NCBI GenBank assembly: GCA_002372545.1
Contig: DFHD01000029.1
Location: forward strand, 1 to 9,160
Source of the DNA: Lachnospiraceae bacterium UBA3732
GTDB taxonomy: Bacteria > Bacillota > Clostridia > Lachnospirales > Lachnospiraceae
DNA: 9,160 bases
Direction of reading: 5' to 3'
The first letter of the stretch is position 1. Each line of letters opens with the position of its first letter. The notes beneath the pieces were generated by a model, which had not been told where the DNA came from, did no database searches, and saw only the letters and a program-made list of their open reading frames with translations. The position numbers and the translations under genes are program-made. Of this stretch, positions 1 through 6,197 are shown one piece after another.

Positions 1-653
1 TGCAGCGGTTTACGGACAGCTGGCGGATCATTTGCGTGAACGACGGCAGCAGCGATGAAACAGAGGCGGAGGTTCGCCGGGCTGCGGCGGAGAACCGCAG
101 GATCGGAATGATCTCTTACAGCCCGAACCAGGGAAAGGGATACGCGGTAAGACGTGGAATGCTGGCATCGGAAAGCCGCTATACCGCCTTTCTGGATTCG
201 GATCTGGAACTTCCGCCCTATCAGCTGGAGGGCTTTTTGAAGAAGATCCGGGAGACGGGAGCGGATATGGTGATCGGTTCCAAGCTGCATCCGGATTCCC
301 GGGTGGAATATCCGTTTTTCCGCAGGGTGATGAGCCGAGGATACTATGTATTGATGAAGCTGCTCTTTCACCTTCCGGTCAGGGATACCCAGACCGGCTG
401 CAAGCTTTTCCGGACAGAGACCCTCAGGCCGGTGCTTCGGGCTGCAAGGTCGAAAAGTTTTTCCTTTGATGTGGAGATTCTTGCGCTGGGAGCAAAGTTC
501 GGACGCAGGATCGAAGAGATGCCGGTGATCGTGAATTTCTCGCGGAATAAGTCAAATCAGTCCAAGATCAGGCTCCGGTCTGTTTTTGATATGGCGGTTG
601 AGGCTCTGAAGGTTAAGCGCCGTGTCCGGAAAACGAAGTTCCTTCCGGAATAG
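1..653 (+). CDS. Family 2 glycosyltransferase, polyprenyl-phosphate mannose/glucose synthase type (5' end outside window)
   Basis: Partial gene; the first whole codon is at position 3 and the reading frame is open from there, so the true start lies upstream. The GTG at 36 falls inside the conserved stretch IICVNDGSSDET and is not a start. Visible GT2 (GT-A fold) signatures in order are the nucleotide-binding VNDGSSDET, the NQGKGYAVRRGM segment, the metal-binding DXD-like motif AFLDSDLELPP, then RDTQTGCKLFR and FSFDVEILALG. Together these are typical of the DPM1/GtrB-like group, which transfers a hexose from a nucleotide sugar to a polyprenyl phosphate on the inner membrane face. The C-terminus ends in a basic KVKRRVRK tail with no transmembrane helix, so the enzyme is probably a peripheral membrane protein. 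Sixty bases separate it from the LCP gene, suggesting a shared role in envelope glycopolymer synthesis. The family is clear; donor sugar and acceptor are not determined. Confidence 0.9.
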   Translation, partial: QRFTDSWRIICVNDGSSDETEAEVRRAAAENRRIGMISYSPNQGKGYAVRRGMLASESRYTAFLDSDLELPPYQLEGFLKKIRETGADMVIGSKLHPDSRVEYPFFRRVMSRGYYVLMKLLFHLPVRDTQTGCKLFRTETLRPVLRAARSKSFSFDVEILALGAKFGRRIEEMPVIVNFSRNKSNQSKIRLRSVFDMAVEALKVKRRVRKTKFLPE

Positions 654-713
654 GCGAAAGAATTGCTTTAAACACATCCGGGCAGGACGTCCGGGTGGAG
701 TGAGGATTAAAAT

Positions 714-1856
714 ATGTATTATAAACAGATAGACGGTGAAGAAAAACGGGGCATGTCCAAGAATGCCAAGCTGGGAATCATTGTTCTGGTGGAGCTGATC
801 ACCATTGTGATTCTCGGTATATGTCTGGTTAAGGCCTATGCCCACAGCAAATACAGCCTGGTGGATGTCAATGAGCTGGATAAAAAGGTGATCGAGATCA
901 ATGAGGGCGCCAACGCCGACATGGCGGGGTACACATCCATTGCCCTTTTCGGTATCGACGCCAGAGATTCCTCCCTTGGCGCTGGAAACCGGAGCGATTC
1001 CATTATGGTCATCTGCATCAACGATTCCACCCGTGAGGTCCGGATCGCCTCTGTATACAGAGATACGCTTCTGGAGATCGAGGACGAGGACGGGTACACG
1101 AATAAGATCAATGCGGCTTACGCCTTTGGCGGACCCGAGCTGGCCATTAAGTCCCTCAATACCAATCTGGATCTGAACATTTCCGAGTATATATCCGTGA
1201 ACTGGGAGGGTCTGACCCGCGCCATTGATGCGCTGGGCGGCGTGGATGTCCATGTGGAAGAGGACGAGCTGGAGGTTCTGAATGAGGCACTGACTGAGCA
1301 GATCGCGGTGAACGGGATTTATTCCGACGGCGTATTTACTACGGGAGATCTGACACTGAACGGTGCCCAGGCAACAGCTTATGCCAGGATCAGAAGCACC
1401 GGCCAGGGAGATATCACCAGAACGGAGCGGCAGAGAGAAGTCCTGAATTCCATGATGGTGAAGATGAAGAGCGCCGGCTTTAGCGGACTGAATAATATGA
1501 TCAATGAGCTGTTCCCGTATATTTCCACAAGTATCTCGGAAAAACAGATGATCAGCTACGCCAAGAAGATCAGTGATTATGAGGTAACGAAGACTACGGG
1601 CTTCCCCATCCGTTTTACGTTTTATGATTCGGATTATAAGGGATCCTGCATTGCGGCAGACAATCTGACGGAAAATGTGTCCGCTCTGCAGAAGTTCCTG
1701 TTTGGTACGGATAACTATGTGCCTTCCGCGAAGGTACAGGAGATTAACAGCAAGCTGACAGATGAGACCGGTATCTACGGATCCGGCCCCATAGAATCTG
1801 AGCCGGCAGAACAGGATTCACCCGGATCATCGGATGGATCGGGCGAGTCGGAATAA
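714..1856 (+). CDS. LytR-CpsA-Psr (LCP) family cell-wall glycopolymer transferase
   Basis: A 380-residue protein with a short basic cytoplasmic N-terminus, one transmembrane helix (about residues 20-41) and an extracellular LCP domain (about 74-255). LCP enzymes transfer polyprenyl-pyrophosphate-linked glycopolymers such as teichoic acids or capsule onto peptidoglycan. Typical LCP positions are visible: GIDAR (D82, R84), RSDSIM (R93, D95), SVYRDT (R116, D117), NKINAAYAFGG, YARIR (R225, R227) and GDITRTERQREV (D233, R236, R239). These are the arginine and aspartate positions that bind pyrophosphate and metal in the family. After the domain come an alpha/beta extension and an acidic Ser/Gly-rich tail (about 355-380). 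The ATG at 714 is chosen because GGAG and TGAGG lie at 697-705, 8 bases upstream; an ATG at 753 has a weaker site but would still keep the helix. The polymer it attaches is unknown. Confidence 0.94.
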   Translation: MYYKQIDGEEKRGMSKNAKLGIIVLVELITIVILGICLVKAYAHSKYSLVDVNELDKKVIEINEGANADMAGYTSIALFGIDARDSSLGAGNRSDSIMVICINDSTREVRIASVYRDTLLEIEDEDGYTNKINAAYAFGGPELAIKSLNTNLDLNISEYISVNWEGLTRAIDALGGVDVHVEEDELEVLNEALTEQIAVNGIYSDGVFTTGDLTLNGAQATAYARIRSTGQGDITRTERQREVLNSMMVKMKSAGFSGLNNMINELFPYISTSISEKQMISYAKKISDYEVTKTTGFPIRFTFYDSDYKGSCIAADNLTENVSALQKFLFGTDNYVPSAKVQEINSKLTDETGIYGSGPIESEPAEQDSPGSSDGSGESE

Positions 1857-1944
1857 CCGTAATAACCGCAGTTTGCATAGTTGGGAACTGCAGAAGAAGA
1901 GATTCGCTGCAGGGCCTTTGTGAAGCGAAAGGAATGGGTGAAAT

Positions 1945-4332
1945 ATGGAGAATAAGGGCAGCGGCCGTGAAAAAAATGTCACAGGAGGCGGCAAGGGTGT
2001 AAATAAGCGCGGCGACGGGCTGAGTACAGGCCCGGTTGGCCGTAAGGACGGCTACGGCGGTAGAAAAACGGGCGTTCGTCCTGTGAATGGCGGCAGCTCG
2101 GGCGGTGATTCGGGCGAGCGTGCAGCCGGCGGTTTTGGCGGAATGAAGCTGATCATCATGATCATTGCCCTTCTTCTCGGCGGAGGCGGAGGCGCGCTGG
2201 GTCTTCTCGGCGGAGGAGGAAACTCCGGCGGCAGCAGCTCCAATTCCAACTCAAGCTCCAGCCCGCTGTCTCTTTTCTCGGGTCTCGGGTCATCCTCGGG
2301 AAGCTCCGAGGCGTGGAAGGACGGCGTGAACAATACCGGCAGCCTGAACCGCAGCGTTGCATCCGGTACGCCTTCCAAGCGGACAACCATCAAGGGAAAC
2401 GGTGAGGATACCGTGACCATGATGATCTATATGTGCGGTACCGATCTGGAGTCCCGGAGCGGTATGGCATCCAATGACCTGATGGAGATCTGCAAGGCCA
2501 ATGCTTCGCCCAACATGAATATCATTATCTATACCGGCGGCTGCACAAAGTGGAAGACCTCCGGCATTTCCAACAGCACAAACCAGATCTATAAGGTTCA
2601 GAGCGGCGGCCTGGCTACCCTTGTGGCAGACGATGGCGATAAACCCATGACTGATCCGGCTACGCTCACAGCCTTTATCAAGTACTGTAACCAGAATTTC
2701 CCGGCGAACCGGAATGAGCTGATCTTCTGGGATCACGGCGGGGGATCCATCAGCGGCTACGGCTATGATGAAAAGCATAAGTCCAGCGGCTCCATGACCC
2801 TGGCCGGGATCAATACCGCGCTGAAGAATGCGGGAGCCACCTTCGATTTCATCGGCTTCGATACCTGTCTTATGGCAACTCTGGAAAACTGCCTGATGAT
2901 CGCACCCTATGCGGATTATATCGTGGCTTCCGAGGAAACGGAGCCCGGAATCGGCTGGTATTATACGGACTGGATAACGGCTTTTGCGCAGAATACATCC
3001 ATGCCCACCATCGAGGTCGGACAGAAGATCGTAGACAGCTTTGTGGATGAATGTGCAAGAAGGTGCCCGGGTCAGAAGGCTACGCTTTCCGTTGTGGATC
3101 TGGCCGAGCTCTCCACCACCGTGCCGGAGAAGCTGACCAGCTTCTCAACAGATACCGCTGACCTCATCAAGAGCAGCGAGTACAAGACCGTTTCGGATGC
3201 CAGAGCTTCTGTCCGGGAGTTTGCGGTATCTTCCAAGATCGACCAGATCGACCTGGTTAATTTTGCCAAGAATCTGGGTACACCGGAGGCGAAGGCGCTT
3301 TCCGATACCCTGCTTTCTGCAGTAAAATACAACAGAACCTCCTCCAACATGACCAATGCTTATGGTCTTTCCATTTACTTCCCTTATAAGAGGGTGTCCA
3401 GCGTGGACAGCATGGTGAAGACCTACGACGCCATCGGCATGGATGGGGATTACGCCAAGTGTATCAAAGCATTTGCCGGACTAGAAACCGCCGGTCAGAT
3501 TTCCGCAGGCGGTACAGGCTCGCCTCTCGGCTCTCTTCTGGGCGGAGGAAGCTCCGGCGGAATCAGTGGTTCGGACGCCATCAGCGCTCTGCTGAATGCC
3601 TTCATGGGCGGTGGAAAGAGCATTCCCGGCTTTGACCCCGCAGAAGCAGGTTATATGGATGAGATCGATCTGGACGATGCAGCAGAGATCGTTGCGGAAA
3701 ACCAGTTTGATCCCTCGAAGATGGTCTGGGAGAGACAGTCCGACGGCAGCTATACCATGAGTATTGCAGAGGATCAGTGGAAGCTGATCGAATCCCTGCA
3801 GTATAATATGTTCATCGATGACGGTGAAGGCTACGTGGATATGGGTCTGGATTATATTTATCAGTTTGACGATGAAGGCAGACTTGTGGCGGAATCTGAT
3901 AATACCTGGCTTTCCATCGACGGCCAGCCGGTAGCGTTCTATTTTGAGTCTGTAACAGAGGACGGCGGCGACAGAACGATCACCGGTTATGTGCCCGTGA
4001 TGCTGAACGGCGAGAGAGCTGAGCTGATCCTTGTATTCGATAAAGCCCATAAGGATGGCTATATCGCCGGCGCAAGATCCGTTTATATTGACGGTGAGAC
4101 TGAGACCGTTGCCAAGGGTATGACAGAGCTTGACTCCACGGATAAGATTGAGTTTATTGCCGATTATTACGGCTATGATAGCAGCTATATCGATACCTAT
4201 TACCTGGGAGACCCGGTATATTACAGCAGCGATCTGAAGATCAGCAATACGGATGTGGGAGCGGACACGCAGCGTACATACCTGCTTACGGACATCTACG
4301 GACAGGAATACTGGACACCGGTAATTCCGTAA
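1945..4332 (+). CDS. Membrane-anchored clostripain-family (C11) cysteine protease
   Basis: A 795-residue protein. Residues 1-66 are Gly/Lys/Arg-rich and probably cytoplasmic; about 67-92 form a hydrophobic anchor running into polyglycine; 93-150 are a Ser/Asn/Gly linker; about 155-510 are the C11 peptidase domain; 513-560 are a second Gly/Ser linker; 570-795 are a C-terminal domain I do not recognise. The domain opens with MMIYMCGTDLES. The likely catalytic dyad is His264 in FWDHGGGS and Cys308 in GFDTCLMATLE. Asp306, two residues before the cysteine, matches the family position that selects Arg or Lys at P1. C11 enzymes such as clostripain cleave after Arg/Lys and are usually secreted with a cleavable signal; this one looks like a type II membrane protein with the enzyme outside. 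The ATG at 1945 follows AAAGGA at 1928-1933. The ExbB-like gene starts 42 bases after its stop, implying one operon. Substrate and activation mode cannot be read from sequence. Confidence 0.92.
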   Translation: MENKGSGREKNVTGGGKGVNKRGDGLSTGPVGRKDGYGGRKTGVRPVNGGSSGGDSGERAAGGFGGMKLIIMIIALLLGGGGGALGLLGGGGNSGGSSSNSNSSSSPLSLFSGLGSSSGSSEAWKDGVNNTGSLNRSVASGTPSKRTTIKGNGEDTVTMMIYMCGTDLESRSGMASNDLMEICKANASPNMNIIIYTGGCTKWKTSGISNSTNQIYKVQSGGLATLVADDGDKPMTDPATLTAFIKYCNQNFPANRNELIFWDHGGGSISGYGYDEKHKSSGSMTLAGINTALKNAGATFDFIGFDTCLMATLENCLMIAPYADYIVASEETEPGIGWYYTDWITAFAQNTSMPTIEVGQKIVDSFVDECARRCPGQKATLSVVDLAELSTTVPEKLTSFSTDTADLIKSSEYKTVSDARASVREFAVSSKIDQIDLVNFAKNLGTPEAKALSDTLLSAVKYNRTSSNMTNAYGLSIYFPYKRVSSVDSMVKTYDAIGMDGDYAKCIKAFAGLETAGQISAGGTGSPLGSLLGGGSSGGISGSDAISALLNAFMGGGKSIPGFDPAEAGYMDEIDLDDAAEIVAENQFDPSKMVWERQSDGSYTMSIAEDQWKLIESLQYNMFIDDGEGYVDMGLDYIYQFDDEGRLVAESDNTWLSIDGQPVAFYFESVTEDGGDRTITGYVPVMLNGERAELILVFDKAHKDGYIAGARSVYIDGETETVAKGMTELDSTDKIEFIADYYGYDSSYIDTYYLGDPVYYSSDLKISNTDVGADTQRTYLLTDIYGQEYWTPVIP

Positions 4333-4357
4333 CCGGATCGGGATTGGATCGTAACAG

Positions 4358-4364
4358 AAGGGAG
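4358..4364 (+). promoter_or_regulatory. Ribosome binding site that sets a TTG start
   Basis: AAGGGAG lies 10 bases before the TTG at 4375. No ATG is available near this position in the frame, and the first hydrophobic helix begins about 12 codons later, so TTG is the best start. A GTG at 4381 in the same frame is a poorer alternative with longer spacing. Confidence 0.6.
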
Positions 4365-4374
4365 AAAGACGGAT

Positions 4375-5298
4375 TTGAAGGTGATTTTCAGTAATCTTAT
4401 CGGTTTTGACGGATTGATCTTTATCGTTGCAGCAGCGGAGATATTTATCTTCATCCGGGCGAAGGCGGCAGCGGAAGCCCTTTACAAGGCCATGCATAAG
4501 CATGTATATGCCCCCTCCTACCAGGATGATATTTCCTCTATCCATGAGGGAATGGAGAGCATGACCGACCTGAAGCTTTCTGGCCTCAGGGAGAAGGCAG
4601 TTTCGGCTTATACGATTTATATGAATCTGACCGGCATATTTCCGCTCCTGGGTATTCTGGGAACAGTAATCTCTCTGATCGGCATGGTGGGAAATACCTC
4701 GGATATTGAAGGAAACTTTTTTGCGGCACTGACCTCGACCTTCTGGGGACTGATCTTTGCCATTATCTTTAAGTTTATGGATGCCTTTATTTCGCCCAAG
4801 CTGGACGATGGCGAACGGGCGGCCGAACTCTTCATGCAGAGACGGCCTTCCTTCGGTAACGGCCGCAGCAGGGAGGGTGCAGATGATTCCCGCAGAGAAA
4901 GACAGGCGGAGCAGAAGACGGGAAGAGGAATGTCCTTAGGCCGGAAGACAGGCGGAGCAGAAATCGGAAGAACAGAAAACAGCAGAGCGGAAAGCAGCAG
5001 AACAGAAAACGGCAGAATAGAAAGCAGCAGGGTACAAAGCGGAGAGTTAGGAAAGAAATCCGGGATGACCGGGGAAAACCGCCGGGGCCGGGGAAACAGC
5101 GAAGGCACCGGAACGGGAAAGCTCCGCAGCATGGATTCCTGGAAGAATCATCCGGATATGATGAAGCAGGACGCGGAAATGAATGCGCAGGCGGCAGAAA
5201 GCAGCGTGGCCGGCATTCAGGAAATGAACATGAGTCAGCCGGATGATGTCCCTGTATTTGTGGATGATACCATTGATGATGGCGAGGTGCATGAATGA
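4375..5298 (+). CDS. MotA/TolQ/ExbB-family ion channel subunit with long low-complexity C-terminal tail
   Basis: A 307-residue protein with three predicted membrane helices: about 12-30, 81-106 and 112-138. Helices 2 and 3 carry the family signature: FPLLGILGTVISLIGM (Pro90, Gly96, Thr97), then FFAALTSTFWGLIFAI (Ala118, Thr122, Gly125). The two threonines match the conserved polar residues that line the ion path in ExbB/TolQ. These proteins form pentamers around an ExbD/TolR/MotB dimer and use the proton or sodium gradient. The cytoplasmic loop between helices 1 and 2 is only about 50 residues, shorter than in E. coli ExbB or TolQ. Residues 155-307 form an Arg/Ser/Glu/Gly-rich tail, probably cytoplasmic and disordered, with five tandem pentapeptides. 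The start is TTG, and the stop overlaps the next gene's ATG (ATGA at 5295-5298), so translation of the pair is probably coupled. No flagellar, TonB or OmpA-like gene is adjacent. The family is confident; the driven process is unknown. Confidence 0.85.
   Translation: MKVIFSNLIGFDGLIFIVAAAEIFIFIRAKAAAEALYKAMHKHVYAPSYQDDISSIHEGMESMTDLKLSGLREKAVSAYTIYMNLTGIFPLLGILGTVISLIGMVGNTSDIEGNFFAALTSTFWGLIFAIIFKFMDAFISPKLDDGERAAELFMQRRPSFGNGRSREGADDSRRERQAEQKTGRGMSLGRKTGGAEIGRTENSRAESSRTENGRIESSRVQSGELGKKSGMTGENRRGRGNSEGTGTGKLRSMDSWKNHPDMMKQDAEMNAQAAESSVAGIQEMNMSQPDDVPVFVDDTIDDGEVHE
4900..4962 (+). repeat. 17-bp direct repeat read in two different frames
   Basis: The sequence AGACAGGCGGAGCAGAA occurs at 4900-4916 and again at 4946-4962. 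The first copy is read as RQAEQ, while the second is shifted by one base and read within RKTGGAE. Both lie in the disordered tail of the ExbB-like protein, which suggests slippage or local duplication with little constraint on the protein sequence. Confidence 0.7.
4969..5043 (+). repeat. Five tandem 15-bp coding repeats in the ExbB-like tail
   Basis: Units start at 4969, 4984, 4999, 5014 and 5029 and encode RTENS, RAESS, RTENG, RIESS and RVQSG (residues 199-223). Units 1 and 3 differ by one base, and the fifth is the most diverged. The repeat is in frame, so copy-number change would lengthen or shorten the tail without breaking the gene. Confidence 0.85.
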
Positions 5299-6053
5299 AA
5301 AGACGCCGGGAACTGGCAATTGAATTAACGCCCCTTCTGGATGTGATCATGATCATGCTGTTCCTGATCCTTACCCGGAATGCCGGAAATGTCAAAGAGG
5401 CCCGGGAGGAGGCAGCACAGGAAATGGCTTCGGTGGAGCAGCAGGCTTCCTCCGAGGTGCAGGAGATGCAGGAGACCGTGGAGGAGGCTGAGAAGGCAGC
5501 CGAGGAGGCCAGAGAGGAGCTCTCGGCTCTGGAGGGCCGTGTGCAGAGTCTGGAGGTGTTCGAGGAGTATTCGCTCATCATTTCCATAAAGGTGGAGGCC
5601 AGCGGAATTTCCGGCAGCGGACAATCTGAAGGCGGCAATCCGGTAGACCAGGGAACGAGCAATAACGGTTCGGGCGATAACGGCGCCGGTAATAATGGCT
5701 CTGACGGTAACGGCACAGGTAATAACGGCACCGGGAACGGAAAGGTCAGCCCGCCCAGCGCATCCGGTAAGGCCGGTCAGGCGGTGAATGTTGCGGAGAG
5801 TCCCCGGAAGATTCTTGTGACCTGCGGGGATACTGTGGATACCATTGAATTCAGCTGGAGCAACCCCCGATATGCGGAGAACCGCCTGAAGGAAATCCTG
5901 AAGGGATACTTCGATCAGGCGAAGGATATGCCCTGCTTTGTGGTATTTTCCTATAACAAGCAGGAAATCTATAAGAGTGATTTCGATCTGGTCACGGATG
6001 TGCTGGACAACCTCGCCTCCAATAATATTTACATCAAGACGGTGGAGGAGTAG
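5295..6053 (+). CDS. ExbD/TolR-like stator subunit with coiled coil and Asn/Gly repeat insert
   Basis: A 252-residue protein. It starts with a basic segment (MKRRRELAIE) and the ExbD/TolR signature ELTPLLDVIMIMLFLILT; Asp16 after Pro13 occupies the position of the essential ion-binding aspartate of ExbD, TolR and MotB. The helix spans about 12-28. Residues 30-88 form a Glu/Ala-rich probable coiled coil. After one short strand (about 92-101) comes a Gly/Asn/Ser stretch with a 10-residue repeat (123-149). The outer domain (171-252) ends with CFVVFSYNKQEI and SDFDLVTDVLDNLASNN, which fits the beta-helix-beta end of the TolR/ExbD fold. Cys177 and Cys214 might form a disulfide outside the cell. 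The gene overlaps the ExbB-like gene by 4 bases, with GAGGTG 5 bases before the ATG, as expected for two subunits of one complex. The coiled coil and linker make it longer than usual ExbD proteins (about 140 residues) and give it reach into the cell wall. No MotB/OmpA peptidoglycan-binding motif is seen. Confidence 0.82.
   Translation: MKRRRELAIELTPLLDVIMIMLFLILTRNAGNVKEAREEAAQEMASVEQQASSEVQEMQETVEEAEKAAEEAREELSALEGRVQSLEVFEEYSLIISIKVEASGISGSGQSEGGNPVDQGTSNNGSGDNGAGNNGSDGNGTGNNGTGNGKVSPPSASGKAGQAVNVAESPRKILVTCGDTVDTIEFSWSNPRYAENRLKEILKGYFDQAKDMPCFVVFSYNKQEIYKSDFDLVTDVLDNLASNNIYIKTVEE
5661..5741 (+). repeat. 30-bp tandem repeat encoding an Asn/Gly decapeptide
   Basis: Two full units and a partial third start at 5661, 5691 and 5721 and encode NNGSGDNGAG, NNGSDGNGTG and NNGTGNG (residues 123-149 of the ExbD-like protein). 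Each begins AATAAYGG. The repeat is a flexible spacer between the first strand and the C-terminal outer domain. Confidence 0.85.
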
Positions 6054-6107
6054 GAGAAAGCATCCGGGAGACAGCTGGCAGGATTTGAGGCGTACGAAGG
6101 GTTTGCG

Positions 6108-6136
6108 TTGACACTTCCTTAAACGGATACTATAAT
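6108..6136 (+). promoter_or_regulatory. Perfect consensus sigma-A promoter
   Basis: TTGACA at 6108-6113 and TATAAT at 6131-6136 are separated by exactly 17 bases. The predicted transcription start is about 6143, giving a leader of roughly 55 bases before the ATG at 6198. It drives the small ExbD-like-domain protein and probably the nitroreductase behind it, separately from the upstream ExbB/ExbD operon. No terminator is seen between 6053 and the promoter, so read-through from upstream is also likely. Confidence 0.88.
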
Positions 6137-6197
6137 ATTGTCAGACTGCCGCTTGGCAGCCTGTACAAAGCCGGATGTGGCGGAAGGGAGACAAAAA

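Noticed and set aside
36..38. GTG start for the glycosyltransferase
   Set aside because: It falls inside the conserved IICVNDGSSDET motif with the frame open upstream, so the gene is cut by the window edge.
552..1253. Minus-strand open frame of 233 codons opposite the LCP gene
   Set aside because: It is opposite the conserved LCP core and shows no domain.
1868..1891. Possible terminator between the LCP and protease genes (GCAGTT / AACTGC)
   Set aside because: The stem is only 6 bp, with a 12-base loop and no T-tract.
3481..4545. Minus-strand open frame of 354 codons opposite the protease C-terminus
   Set aside because: It lies opposite a clear protease reading frame and the start of the ExbB-like gene, has no recognisable domain, and reads as a shadow of codon bias.
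4832..5731. Minus-strand open frame of 299 codons across the ExbB/ExbD-like pair
   Set aside because: Its product is a Pro/Ser/Leu/Cys-rich low-complexity sequence generated by the repeats on the plus strand, and it overlaps two well-supported genes.
4375..6053. Zorya-type ZorAB defence motor
   Set aside because: ZorB has a MotB/OmpA-like peptidoglycan-binding domain and ZorC/D/E genes follow. None is present, and the second subunit looks like ExbD/TolR.
6138..6197. N-terminal extension of the small membrane protein from a TTG at 6138
   Set aside because: The TTG directly follows the -10 box, upstream of the predicted transcript start, and the ATG at 6198 has a strong ribosome binding site.
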